Positions 33,758 to 45,235 of a stretch of DNA of 64,000 nt are shown piece by piece. Position 1 is the stretch's first letter. Each line of letters opens with the position of its first letter. Source of the DNA: Fraxinus americana (taxonomy: Eukaryota > Streptophyta > Magnoliopsida > Lamiales > Oleaceae); the NCBI GenBank assembly GCA_035079005.1, contig CM068706.1:20633272-20697271 (forward strand), in the 5' to 3' direction. The position numbers were made by a program, and so were the translations under genes. Under the pieces are notes generated by a model. It saw only the letters and a list, made by a program, of their open reading frames with translations. It ran no database searches and was not told the origin of the DNA.

Positions 33758-35125
33758 TGTAACGAACCAATTTTTTCAAAATTTAAAAATTCAAGTGGTT
33801 GCCGAACTTATTTTTGATTTATTATAATTTTTTTAAGCAAAAAAATAATAATAACTTGATTGTATAAATTCCCATTCTTTAAAAAAAAAAAAATTCATCG
33901 TAATGGAAAGTGGAGTCAAAAATTTGACTCAACTAATTCAGAGAAAAAGTCACATAATATTTAAATAACATCATTCAATCGCCACTTAAACGAAATACAA
34001 ATAAAACATAAATGCTAAAACTCCTAACTAATATCCAGGTACTAAATTAAAATTTTACTACATAAAAATTTGACCACAAATGTGCTTAAAATCATGTTTA
34101 CTTGGCAACCCATAAACATTCACTCATCCAATCTTCCACGCATCCCCACAACCACTTCTAATCTGAAATTTTGTAAGAGTAAATATTTCTAAATAAAACA
34201 CTCAGTAAAATACGTGCAAATTTGTATTCAACATAACCTAATTATAAAATGAAACATTCCATACCCGTCATTCTTAGATTTAGAGCAACTAATCGTGATT
34301 ACAGATAGTTCAAGGAATTTTTTTAGTATTTCCACATCTCGACGGATTTAACATAATTGAACCGATGGTCTATCATGAAGGATTTAACATAAAGATCGAC
34401 AGTGCGGTCTTAAGGCATTAAATGAAATCAATAAATAGATATCATGAAGCATAAAAATTTAACCACTGCACTTGAGTATCTTCCCTAAATTAAAAATCTG
34501 AAATTTGCTAAGAACTTGAAAAACGAAATTTTCTTTTGCCTTGACTTGATGAATAACAAGATATATAGAGTTGATAATTTTGTGTATTCAAGAACCGTGT
34601 GTTTAAGTACATATAAAGTAAATATGGTTGATGAGTGGGTAAAAGAAAATTGACCAGTGATTGAGAAAAACCATCACACGTTTTCCGTAACTTACACACC
34701 CACTAACCAAATCAAAACAAAACAAGGTTGGTTACTTTAACAAGAAGTAAAATCCCCTCACATATATTAACCAATCCATGCAAAGGAAATAAAAAATATA
34801 TAATATTATATGATAACATAAATTTATTTGAACCACAATAATTTGACATATCTTATTCAAAATAAAATTTTCTTAAACCCCATTTTCGTAAATTAACGCA
34901 ATCTATAAAATGAGACCCATATGCATATATATATTTTTTAAGGCCTACTATGCTTAATTATTTGGCTCAATAATGCTTACGAAGAAAAAATGATTTAAAA
35001 TAACAATTAAGAAAATATAAGTCCTTTTCTCCCCCCCCCCCTCTCTCTTTTATTAAAAAAAATATATTGTATTATTATTTTAATTTATAGACTTTTAGTG
35101 TGTGACAAGACTAGACATGGACCAA
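33758..35125 (-). repeat. E0 5' LTR (Tekay-like, decayed)
   Basis: Starts on plus TGTAACGAACC, a relative of the E1 LTR start TGTAACGCCCC, right after the degenerate primer site. It holds a degenerate block like the tactgagt...tactc segment of Tekay LTRs (near 34190-34215, minus). The far end is approximate; no partner LTR is in the window. Confidence 0.55.
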
Positions 35126-35189
35126 TTGATTTGTTAATGATCAAAATTTAAATTAACAAAACTTAAGCAGTAAATAAAACAGTAAATAA

Positions 35190-35793
35190 ATTCCGGGATG
35201 TTAAAGCAAACATCTCTCCATAATGGAAATTGCATTGGTAATCCAATCCACAGAGTGTCTTTCACTTTATCATAGGATATAATTTCACAAGCAATGAGCT
35301 CAGCACTGAAGCGAGCGACATAGAACTTCCGAGTTTCTACTTCCTCTTTTCTCATATCAATTAGCCTGGTGGCAGGTGCCTCATCGAGTCGACTTCTCGC
35401 GACAGTCCCGAGGAAAGTCTGTTTCAATTGTAGCCAGCTCCTAATTGATCCTAAAGGAAGTTTGCTATACTATCTTTTTGTCGAACCACTCAAAGTGGAA
35501 GAATTGGCATTTGAGTACATGACTTACCTTTTTCAGCTTCATTTGTATCACATACTCGTCTAGATGATACATAGGATCTCCCTACCCACTATAATTTTCT
35601 ATTTTTGGATAAAGAAAATTATCTGAAATGAGAATTTCCTTGATCTTCTTTAAAAATGGTAAGCTCTCGTCGTCGTCTAGCTCGTAAGCCCTTGGTGGTT
35701 TATCTTTGTACTCTTCATAATGAGTAGCAAAGTAAGAAGATTTAATCAATCTCACTATCTTCCTTTCATCATGGTGACAGTTAGGATTATACT
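35190..35793 (-). pseudogene. Tat-type gag fragment (minus), distal part
   Basis: Minus frames read a gag of the Tat type: SLPFLKKIKEILIS, YPKIENYSG, then DPMYHLDEYVIQMKLKKV, and RLIDMRKEEVETRKFYVARFS. Stops and a frameshift near 35460 break it. It is interrupted on its 5' side by E5 and continues at 39636-39980. The 3' side is lost near 35190, next to the E0 LTR. It belongs to a Tat copy other than E3, whose strand is opposite. Confidence 0.65.
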
Positions 35794-36095
35794 TGATAAG
35801 TGTAGTTTTTATACTTATTCGAGGCTCTAAACTATGATATTTTATTGTATTTTGAATAAAATTCTACATAATTTATGTTAAATTTTATTTTGTAGGTAAA
35901 ACTTTATGTTTAATGAAGAATTAAAGGAAATAATGCAAAATAGTGGAAAATGGCAAAAATCCAAAAAAAGAGGACTAAATTATTGGAGGCAATGAGCAAA
36001 GGAAGTTTGGGAAATTTTGATATATATATATGTGCGCGCGCGCATGCAAACATGCAACACACAGGCAGCTTGAGCAGAGGAAGTTTGGGAGATTT

Positions 36096-36174
<79 letters not shown>

Positions 36175-36985
36175 CGCGTAGTGGATTGGAAAAGGCAAAG
36201 GAGACAATCTCAATCAAAATTAATCACGTTTCGTCAATTTTTGGTGATATCTTTCCACTTTTGCGTGTTTAATTTCAATATAATGAGTAGCTAAATACTT
36301 TTATTGTTATGATTGATGATGTAGTTTAAGGTTTTTATTATATGTTTAATTTCAAGATTTTCATGTCACTTTGATACTTGTAAATTAATTATTGTACGTT
36401 TAATGCTTTAATTATTTGCGTAACAATTAATTGATTTAGGGATAATACTTAGACCGGGAGGTGATGTATAATTCTAGCTCGTACAATAATTAATATAGAC
36501 ATTATAAGATATAGAGAGATAATTATAAGATATGCGATCTTTATTGAATTCCCGTAGATAAATGCATTCATATGTGTGTGAATTTATATAGAGATATAAT
36601 AAGTTCGGGCATATGAATAAGATTAGTGTTACTTGAGAGAGATCACTAAATACATCGGGTTAATTCGATCGTTGGCGCGTATGAAAAATGGGTGAATGAA
36701 TCGGAATTAAATGTATCATAATTAACTTAAGTGAAATAGGAAATCCTAACTATCCAATCACATAATCTTATCTACAGTTTTAATTTAGTTTGTTATTTTA
36801 TTTATTGGAATTTCGTTTAGAAAACAAAATTTGATTTGATCATTAGTTACTATTTTAATTTAAATTGAAGTTATAGTAGTTTAAAACTTTATAGCAAATA
36901 GCAGTCTCTGTGAGACGATATTTGAACTTAATAAATCCACTTTATTACCTTTCACGATCCGTACACTTGCAGAATTTCAAAAACA
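35794..36985 (+). repeat. E5 5' LTR
   Basis: TGATAAGTGTAGTTTTTAT to TTTCAAAAACA. Its ends and outer thirds match 38212-39635, but the middle differs: here a duplicated aggaagtttggga(a/g)attttgatata unit and a long (TA)n run, there a tandem duplication and an unrelated purine-rich segment. Confidence 0.85.
36091..36171. repeat. (TA)n microsatellite
   Basis: About 36 TA units inside the E5 5' LTR, preceded by a gcgcgcgcgc run near 36033. Frames reading Ile-Tyr repeats across it are artefacts. Confidence 0.95.
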
Positions 36986-36991
36986 AGTTTT

Positions 36992-37010
36992 TGGCGCCGC
37001 TGTCGAGAAC
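36992..37010 (+). other. E5 primer binding site
   Basis: TGGCGCCGCTGTCGAGAAC, six bases past the LTR end, of the Athila/Tat type (TGGCGCCGTTGNCGGGGA with changes). Confidence 0.75.
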
Positions 37011-37122
37011 TAGTTTATTTGCTTTAAATTTTTTATTAATTCTAGTTTTGATTAAGATTTATTTATTTTTTCTTTGTTTTTGTTTTTGTTTTTGTTGTCA
37101 TTTTCATTGCAAGTGTCATTGC

Positions 37123-37649
37123 ATGCGAAATTCGAGAGTAGGTAATCTAGTATCATTTGATCCAGAAATCGAACACACTTTTAACCATAGAATTAGGCAA
37201 CAACGAGAGAACATCATGGCAGAACATAACAGAGATTTGCAACTGGCACGGGTTGAACAACCAGTCGACATTAATGAAGATGAATTGCCACTTGGACAAT
37301 TCATCAACTGCTTGTTGCACCAAATCAATCAAGAATAGTTTATCCTCCATTTGGGCAACCAAACTTTCAACTGAGGATAGACATCATTTCATTGTTCCAG
37401 AATGGAGTATCATTTTATGGGAAATCTCATGAGAATCTACACAATCACATCTCATGTTTTTTGGACATCTACCAAAATTACAATTTTCATGGAGAATCTA
37501 ATGAAACAATCAAGTCGAGACTCTTCTCACATACACTCAGAGACGGAGCAAGAGAATGGTTGGACGCCTTACCTGCTAAAAGCATTAGGACCTATAATGA
37601 TCTTGTGCAAAAATTTGTCACAAAATACTTTCCACTGTCACAAAAGTAA
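37123..37649 (+). pseudogene. E5 truncated Gag
   Basis: ATG at 37123 opens MRNSRVGNLVSFDPEIE, a usual Athila gag start. A stop at 37336 and a frameshift follow; the frame 37392-37649 carries the gag core (IKSRLFSHTLRDGAREWLDA, FVTKYFPLSQK) and ends where the sequence jumps into 3' untranslated sequence. The same core is present at 54782-55080 in E8. Confidence 0.8.
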
Positions 37650-38129
37650 CTAAAATAAGACACGAGTAACTTTTGATAAGGGATTATTAGCCTAATTAAA
37701 GTCTTACAGATTGAAGCAATCAAACAATGGAGAATCCTTGTTTATTGACATATTGACTAGCAATTAGTGAGATTTGCCTAAACTAGAGAGGTGAAGATAG
37801 TATAAAATTCAACCTTAGTTTACACACTTGAAAAGAGCGAAAAGAATAAGTTTGGGGGTGTGTGAATCTTACGAGTGATGAAAGAATATATTTGACCGTT
37901 GAGGGTCGGGAATTGAAACAACTTCTAAATTCATAATGCTATGCTTAATTTTTCACACACACGTCGATTTTACATTAAAAAAGTAAATTTTAATTTGTAT
38001 ATTGTGATTTTGAAGCTGTAATTAGATTTAATATTATGATTTCAATCTAGAGTTAAAAAGTCAGGCTAGTTGCTAAATCTTTTTGCTTTGTTTGATTGAA
38101 TGGCCACCAATTAGGTAATAAGCAATGCA

Positions 38130-38164
<35 letters not shown>

Positions 38165-38211
38165 GGTGTTAGTTTTGTTTGAGGACAAACAAAAAGTCAA
38201 GTTTGGGGGTG
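37650..38211 (+). other. E5 3' untranslated region, GT microsatellite and polypurine tract
   Basis: Matches the E8 3' region in patches. A (TG)n run of about 31 bp is at 38131-38161. The polypurine tract tcaagtttgggggtg (38197-38211) directly precedes the 3' LTR. Confidence 0.75.
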
Positions 38212-39635
38212 TGATAAGTATAGTTTTTATATTTATTCGAAGCTCTAAACTATGATATTTTATTGTCTTTTGAATAAAATTCTACATAATTTATGTTAAA
38301 TTGTATTTTGCAGGTAAAACTTCATGTTTAATGAATAATTAAAGGAAATAATGCAAAATAGTGGAAAATGACAAAAATCCAAAGTACGATGACTATATTG
38401 GAGGCAAAGATTGGAGATTAAAGTTCGTACTTTGAAAAGTTTAATGAATAATTAAAGGAAATAATGCAAAATAGTGGAAAATGGCAAAAATCCAAAATAC
38501 GATGACTATATTGGAGGCAAAGATTGAAGATTAAAGTTCGTACTTTGAAAAGTGAAGGACTTGTTTTGAAGAAAATAATACATTAAATGGGCCTCAATTG
38601 AACTTTTATGGGTGAATTAAAAGAGAAGTTTTTGGGAATATATATATATATATACAAAAAAGAAAGAAGATGGCAGCGGCTGCAAGAGATATATTACATA
38701 TATACACAAAAGCCGGCAGCCTCTGGAACAAGTTTTGGGAAGCAATTGATTATTATTATTATTACACACAACCCTGCAGAATAGGAGGAAACAAGTGTTC
38801 AATTTTGATATATATATATATTTACGCATATTGGATTGGAAAAAGCAAATGAGGCAATCTCAATCAAAATTAATCACGTTTCGTTAATTTTTGGTGATAT
38901 CTTTCCATTTTTACGTGTTTAATTTCAATATAATGAATGGCTAAATACTTTTATTGTTAGGATTGATGATGTAGTTTAATGTTTTTATTATATGTTTAAT
39001 TTTAAGATTTTCATGCCACTTTGATACTTGTTAATTAATTATTGTATGTTTAATGCTTTAATTGTTTGTGCAACAATTAATTGATTTAGTGATAATATTG
39101 AGACTGATAGATGAAGTATAATTCTAGCTCGTGCAATAATTAACATATACATTATAAGAGATAGAGAGATAATTATAAGATATGTGATCTTTGTTGAATT
39201 CTCGTAGATAAATGCATTCATATGTGTGTGAATTTATATAGATATATAATAAGTTCGGGCATATGAATAGGATTAGTGTTGCTTGAGAGAAATCACTAAA
39301 TACATCAGGTTAATTTGATCGTTGTCGCGTATGAAAAATAGGTGAATGAATTGGAATTAAATGTACAATAAATAACCTAAGTAAAATCGAAAATCCTAAC
39401 TATCCAATCACATATCTTATCTACAGTTTTAATTCTAGTTTGTTATTTTATTTATTGGAATTTCGTTTAGAAAATAAAATTTGATTTGATCATTAGTTAT
39501 TATTTTAATTTAAATTGAAGTTATATTAGTTTAAAACTTTATAGCAGATATCAGTCTCTGTGGGATAATATTCAGACTTAATAAATCCATTTTATTATTT
39601 GTTACGATCCGTACACTTGCGAAATTTCACGAACA
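38212..39635 (+). repeat. E5 3' LTR
   Basis: TGATAAGTATAGTTTT to TTTCACGAACA. It contains a 113-bp tandem duplication (38327-38439 and 38440-38552), which the other LTR lacks. Confidence 0.85.
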
Positions 39636-39980
39636 ATATTTTCTTCCATAAGAACTTACTTGCTCTCATAACCCATCGAACACGCTTGGAGATCTAATGG
39701 ATAGACGATCCTACCATCGTTTGTGAGGCAAACTGTTCGGCATATTAGGTAGTCAAACATTGTGATTACTGCTGATCAAATAGAAAAAAACTCGTCGTGG
39801 GCTCAGGATAATTTTCTCCATATTCTAAATGGACATCTACTCTTGGATTTACCGCCATCACCCATAAAGATGCATTTATTGCATTCGCTGCTCTTAAGCT
39901 TTCAGCCCCTTCTTGTATGGTCCTTACGGTGAAAATCTTCCTTCATTGGTGGCGGCGTTGACCGGGGAGCCAGCTGTAAG
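39636..39980 (-). pseudogene. Tat-type gag fragment (minus), proximal part
   Basis: The minus strand continues the gag piece of 35190-35793 on the 5' side of E5. A RSPSVFDGL segment resembles the VFDRLG-type repeats of Tat gag N-termini. Stops are frequent. It is cut at 39980 by E6. Confidence 0.45.
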
Positions 39981-41481
39981 TGTTATGCCCTAGGTCCAAT
40001 CAACTTTGGACATAAACACTTTGAATATATATAATCAATGCATATATATATGGAAATATCTATTATTTAATTAAATTAATATTCTAATAAATTAAATAAT
40101 AGAATCCGTAGATTCAAGTCTTGGTGATTTGTTAATCACAAGGAGTTGTGATTGTGAGATACAAATTACATATGACTGAATCTTAAATCGTCCGTGGTCG
40201 AGGTAATGACGAGATACGGATATTGTTATTACTGATAGACTATCGCGTGTGGCATTCTTACTTGTGAAGTAAGTAGCTGATCTCACAAGCTAAAGTGTGG
40301 TGACACTTGAATGAACACGTGAATGTTTTGTTATAGAACAAAACATTGGAGACCCACTGAGAGATTCCACATGGATAACTATCTAAGTGTTAGTGGTTAA
40401 TCTCTAACGTTCGGTAGTGGAATTGGTCCTTTGACTTGAGGTCATCATGGTACCTTATATGAAGGCAGACATACTTTGGTGGTGTTGGATGTTGCTCTGT
40501 CAAGGGTCGCCAATACAGCATTGTTCGGGTATGTCAAGAATCATATGAAGGTTGTGAATGATCAATAGAGGATTCGTCACTCTTAGATAGTAAGAGATTA
40601 TGATCTACATTTTATCCAGTAAAGTTAATAATGAAATCCTTGGCCAAGGTGAACTCATAAGTCGGAAAAGAGTTTTCGACGTACATTGACTTAAAATATG
40701 GATAAAAGATATGATCGATAATTGAGATTGACACATATCCATATCTCATAATTGATCGGATCATATTGACGAAAGGATTATAGTTTCACGGTAAACGAAC
40801 AAGTTTGGTTTTGTCATGCTACGTGATATTTTCCGTCACATGTATTGCCCTGATACATTGCTAGATGTCAATCTGGGACAACGAAAATGAATTAGTGATA
40901 AATTAAAAGTGGCGTTTTAATTTATCGATTTTGATTAGATCAAAATAATAATTCACGTCGTTCGGCATCGTGATCGGGAACCTAATGGGTCACACACACA
41001 AGAGAATCAGAAGAATGAGATTTACCAATTAATTAATTGACAAGTGTTGGATAATTAATTAATTGGGTTTTTTATTAATAGGCTCGAATTAATTAATTCA
41101 TGGACCGGATTTAATTAATTTGATTAGTTAAATATCGGACCGGGTTAAGTTTAGAGATGGGCCAAGCCCACTTGGGCTTATATTAATAAGCTGTTAGGGT
41201 TTGTAAACTGTATGGAATTTTCATTATTCTTGCTAGCACAAGAAAAGAAAACCCTAGCCGTCATTCTTATTCTCTGTGTGGATCACCATTGGAGGCTGGA
41301 CAATTGGACAGCTTGGATTGCAGATCGTGATCATTGGAGTTCAAGAAAAAGCAAAAGAGTTTGTGGAATTCATCAAAGGTATCATTCTCATCACAGTTTC
41401 TATCTAAACACATTGCAGATCCTCGTTTGGGAATTGAAAATTGTTTAATTTCCGATGTGCATGTTAAGTAAATTCCCAACA
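39981..41481 (+). repeat. E6 5' LTR
   Basis: 1501 bp. Short frames inside it (40092-40286, 41212-41448) have no support. The first 315 bp recur almost unchanged at 45236-45550. Confidence 0.9.
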
Positions 41482-41482
41482 G

Positions 41483-41494
41483 TGGTATCAGAGC
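41483..41494 (+). other. E6 primer binding site (initiator Met tRNA)
   Basis: TGGTATCAGAGC two bases after the LTR end, the standard plant copia primer site. Confidence 0.93.
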
Positions 41495-41669
41495 CTACTT
41501 TGTGTTTGTTAGAAATTGTTTTGCATGATTGAACAATTAAAAGTTAATTGTTTATAATTTTGTTTCTTGAATCTAGCAATTCAGAAAATTAATTTTCATC
41601 TTCAAGAATCTGTTTTGAACATGAAAATAATTTTTTCGTCAAAAAAAAAAAAATTGGATCTGGAAAAGG

Positions 41670-41980
41670 CAACCAACGCCGCCGCCGGCGACCGTGGAGG
41701 CAACACCTGCTGCAAAACGTGGCAGCAGGCCTCTCGCCGCCACGGGTGGAGAAGCAGCAGCGACTGTCGCTGCTGCGCGTTGAAGCAGCGACGGTCGCTG
41801 CTGCTGCAGCGGCGCTCGCCGCTGCAACTCTCGCCGTCGCTGCAAGTTGCAGCGGCGAGCGCCGCTGCTTGAAATCGTAGCCGCTGCCGGCAGCACGCAG
41901 CAGCTCGTTGAGCCGCAGGACGGCGGTTACGCTGCAGAACCCGCCGTCGCCGGCGCACGAGGGGGGGGCGATTTTAGGGC
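41670..41980. other. GC-rich island with four adjacent palindromes in the E6 leader
   Basis: About 300 bp of strongly GC-rich sequence in an AT-rich element. Four inverted repeats follow one another: 41754-41776 (arms gcagcagcgac, 1-base centre), 41784-41802 (arms agcagcgac, 1-base centre), 41805-41826 (arms tgcagcggcg, 2-base centre), 41849-41868 (arms gcagcggcg, 2-base centre). Ala/Arg/Ser-rich frames on both strands across it are compositional. A packaging or translation structure in element RNA is one possible role; this is inference. Confidence 0.8.
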
Positions 41981-42309
41981 TTCTGCTACGGGGTTGAAGT
42001 TTTGGGGACGGGGGCTTGTCATGCAATTTGTGATATTTCGAGCCCCTGTCTCCAATTATGATTAGGGGTCAATTTGCAATTTTCAAAATAGTTTTGACTT
42101 TAAATATTGAAATGGTTTTTAAGTTGATTTTTAAATGGTTTGACCTAAAATTTCAATATCGACCCGTTTAAAATTTTATTTAAAAATTAACGATTTTTTA
42201 TATTTTCGTTAAAATTGGATTTTAACTTAAATATTAAACTTTGACCCTAAATTGAATTTTATTTTATTTAGGAGTTTTATCCTAAATTAAAATGTTAATT
42301 CATTTTTAA

Positions 42310-42750
42310 ATTAGAGTTGGACTTTAATTTAATATTTAATTAAAATTTGATTTTAATTAAACCATCCACCCTAGTATATTGTTGAAATTGGAGTTGGACT
42401 CTAATTTGACATTTAATTGAAATTTGATTTTAATTAAATTGTCTCACCCTAAATGCTTCTTAAAATTAGAGTTAGACTCTAATTTAGTATTTAATTAAGA
42501 TTTGATTTTAATTAAATATATTCGCCCTAATATCTTTGAATTAGAGTTCGACTCTTATTTTATATTTAATTAAAATTTGATTTTAATTAAATTGTCTTGC
42601 CCTAAAATTTTATTGGAATTAGAGTTGGACTCTAATTTGGTATTTAATTAAAATTTGATTTTAATTAAATGGTCCCGCCCTATATATGTAGAATTAGAGT
42701 TGGACTCTAATTTGATATTTAATTGAAATTTGATTTTAATTAAATAAGTT
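42310..42750 (+). repeat. 78-bp tandem array (about six units) in E6
   Basis: Six diverged units, each opening with attagagttggactctaat (a short inverted repeat, ttagagt/actctaa) and followed by tatttaattaaaatttgatt and a variable tail ending in a ccctaa or ccctat stretch. Confidence 0.85.
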
Positions 42751-43335
42751 CGTTAATTAAATTAATTAATTAATTTGATTAATTAATTATTTAATTGTTC
42801 CGATCCATTTGTCTAAATTAGTTTAGACGACTTTAATTGCTAGAAACTTGAAATATGTTTGCATATAATATTAGATATTATATAGGAAATCATTTATTTG
42901 ATGAATGTTTAATTAGTGGATGATTATGGACTCGACCATGTGGATGTGTTGAATGGTTAGTTTTATTCTTGTTGTTTTATGGGTCTGCGAGCTCTTATTT
43001 ATTTTGGACCTACGAGTCCGTTGTTATTATTATGGGCCTGCGCGTCCAACATTATTTAGGTCTGCGTGCCAACTAGTATAGGATACAAGTTGCAGCTGGA
43101 CTAATTGAAGATACAAGAAGAGAAGGAGACCATAGAGATGGAGCATTGTATGAATCAATGCTATACCCCCTAGGAACTGATCGACTAGTCTTCCTTATGG
43201 CTCGGGAAGACTAGATAGTATAAGTCCATAATCGTCTACACTATTATATGTATGTTTATTTGCATGCTAGATGTATAATAAAATATATATAATTATTACG
43301 ATGAGACCTTTTGCATGCAAAACCCCTCGTTAAAA
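42751..43335 (+). other. E6 interior, non-coding, with a short dispersed GC motif
   Basis: AT-rich; a motif of the type gg(g/a)(t/c)ctgcg(a/c/t)g..c recurs four times at about 33-bp spacing between 42980 and 43075 (gggtctgcgagctc, ggacctacgagtcc, gggcctgcgcgtcc, aggtctgcgtgcc). No coding sequence is recognised. Confidence 0.6.
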
Positions 43336-43765
43336 ATATTAAGTCAATTTGTTATTTGCCTTCCATCATTATAGTGAAAAACGAGAGTCCTAAATCGATC
43401 TTAACTTGTTGAGTACACTCAAGGCTGGTCCATTAGGGATATGTTTGACACTATGAAATATTAGATATTTCTGAATGATGGGTTTGACTTAACTAATATT
43501 TATCTTTTGTTGAGTACACTCAAGAAGATAAATTTTAGAGGCATGTTAAAATATTAAGTCATATTTATATTCGCCTTCCACCATTATAGTGAAAAACGAG
43601 AGTCCTAAATCGATCTTAGCTTGTTGAGTACACTCAAGGCTGGTCTATTAGGGATATGTTTGACAGTATGAAATATTAGATATTTCTGAATGATGGGTTT
43701 GACTTAACTAATATTTATCTCTTGTTGAGTACACTCAAGGAGATGAATCTTAGAGGCATGTTAAG
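43336..43765 (+). repeat. 215-bp tandem duplication in E6
   Basis: Units 43336-43550 and 43551-43765 are near-identical. The 18-mer TTGTTGAGTACACTCAAG, or a version with a one-base change, occurs twice per unit and once more at about 43869, five in all; its core TTGAGT/ACTCAA is an inverted repeat. Confidence 0.85.
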
Positions 43766-44089
43766 CTAACACATAAGATGTGTGAAGACAAAGAGTTGTC
43801 AACTTAATGATCTGGGAGTTGTATGGAGATACAATTGATAATAGTATCTACCCAAATGTTTTATTAGGGCTTGTTGAGTACACTCAAGGTTTTAATATAA
43901 CAAATGGGATTCCAGCCCACTAGGAATCAAGTATGGATTCCATAAATTTATGTGAGAGGGTCATAAATTTGAGTTAAACAGTGGGAGCGAAATTAATTTA
44001 AGGCCATGTTAAATTAATTAATTCATTATATATATATATTATTTCTTTTACTTTTCGTCGTTTACATTTATTGAATCATGAGTAACCAT

Positions 44090-45200
44090 ATGTATTTAAG
44101 AGGCATATTGTATGCCAACAACCTGAGTCTTATCCCACACCAGCTGAGGGACATACTCTTGATCAGGAAGTGGAGACTTCTGAGGACACGTTAGCTCAGT
44201 GTAAATCTTGTAGGATCATTTGACCTCCTAGAAGGTACGAATCCATGATTACTAATCAAGGATAATGAACCTACTAATTACATAGAAATAAAGTCAAGTG
44301 TTGACTTAAAGAGATGGACTTGTTGTATGTAACCGAGGTTTGACCTTGGTCGACTTGCCTAATGGATTAGAACCCATAGGTTGTAAATGAGTTTACAAGA
44401 AAAATGTCAATATGGATTGAAACAAGCCTCTTGGAGCTGGAATCTTCGATTTGATACAAAAGTCAAAATGTTTGATTTTATCAAAAATAAAGACGAAATG
44501 TGCGTTTACAAGAAGATAGTGGGAGCATTGTCGCATTCCTGATATTATATGTATGAGACATATTATAGGAAACGACGTCTCTATATTTTAATTGTTGAAA
44601 TTATAGTTGTCAAATAATTTCTCTGTGATGGATGTGGGAGAAGCAAGTTGATCTATAGAGATAGATCTAGAAGATTGCTTAACTCATCCCAATCTATACA
44701 GATAAAATCTCGAGAAGATTTTATATGGAGAAAATGAACTGAGAGTTCATGGATAGAATGATGCTAACTTCTAGTCAGACTGGAATAATAGCACATCTCA
44801 AATAGGATATTGGTTTACTCTTAAGCGGTGTGTTGGAAATGTTCCAAATAACCGTTGATTCAATAATGGAAGCCTTATACATCATTGCTTTACAAAGCAA
44901 CAAAAGTTGTGGTCTGGATCAGGGAGTTCATTACTGAACTTAGAGTAGTTTCTAATATTGTTGATCACACGCTTATGCATTGTGATACAATGGAGCCATC
45001 GTGCAAGCGAAGGAACTAAGGTCTCATCAATGATCCAAACATATGTTAAGGCGGTATTATCTCATTGGAAAGATAATACAATGAAATGACGTAAATAAAG
45101 AACTAATTCCCACAAGTTATTAAATTGCAGATCCACTGACAAAGAGTTGTCGCAGCATAAACATGATCGTCATGTAGACTCTTATGATATAAGATACATA
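44090..45200 (+). pseudogene. E6 copia reverse transcriptase and RNase H remnants
   Basis: Stop-ridden plus sequence. Recognisable in order: a PPRRYES segment before RT, GLEPIG.KW-like and NKPLGAGIF near 44370-44450, a decayed LYVDDILLIGND region near 44540-44570, and RNase H from about 44860 (STMEAEYI-type, then GVITDP-like and AQAKEPRSHQ-like sequence near 45000), ending with ADPLTK-like sequence near 45130. Gag, protease and integrase are not found. Lineage within copia is not resolved. Confidence 0.72.
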
Positions 45201-45217
45201 AGTGATTGGATCTAGTG

Positions 45218-45235
45218 CAAGTGGGAGTTTGTAGG
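45218..45235 (+). other. E6 polypurine tract
   Basis: gcaagtgggagtttgtag precedes the right LTR; purine-rich and in the correct place. Confidence 0.7.

Larger units (their letters stand above)
35794..39635 (+). mobile_element. E5: small non-autonomous Athila derivative with a gag fragment only
   Basis: LTRs at 35794-36985 and 38212-39635 flank only 1.2 kb of internal sequence: primer site, truncated gag, 3' untranslated region, polypurine tract. Flanks are ATACT and ATATT, 4 of 5 matching. Its 3' region matches that of E8 (61050-61545), so it is a deletion derivative of the same family that lost the rest of gag and all of pol. It lies inside the Tat gag fragment. Confidence 0.85.

Noticed and set aside
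33337..35125. A host gene or promoter to the right of the nested stack
   Set aside because: The interval is explained as leader, primer site and LTR of E0; no exon-like frame or homology was found.
35950..36294. ORFs on both strands reading Ile-Tyr repeats
   Set aside because: Translation of the (TA)n microsatellite in the E5 LTR.
40092..40286. A 64-aa ORF present identically at 45345-45539
   Set aside because: Repeated only because both copies are in the near-identical LTRs of E6; no coding signature.
41589..42065. Several overlapping Ala/Arg/Ser-rich ORFs on both strands of the GC island
   Set aside because: Open on several frames at once because of GC-rich trinucleotide-like composition; no domain, no start context, and they lie in a copia leader.
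43336..43885. CRISPR-like array of regularly spaced repeats in E6
   Set aside because: Repeats belong to a tandem duplication with near-identical spacers in a plant retrotransposon; no array structure or associated genes.
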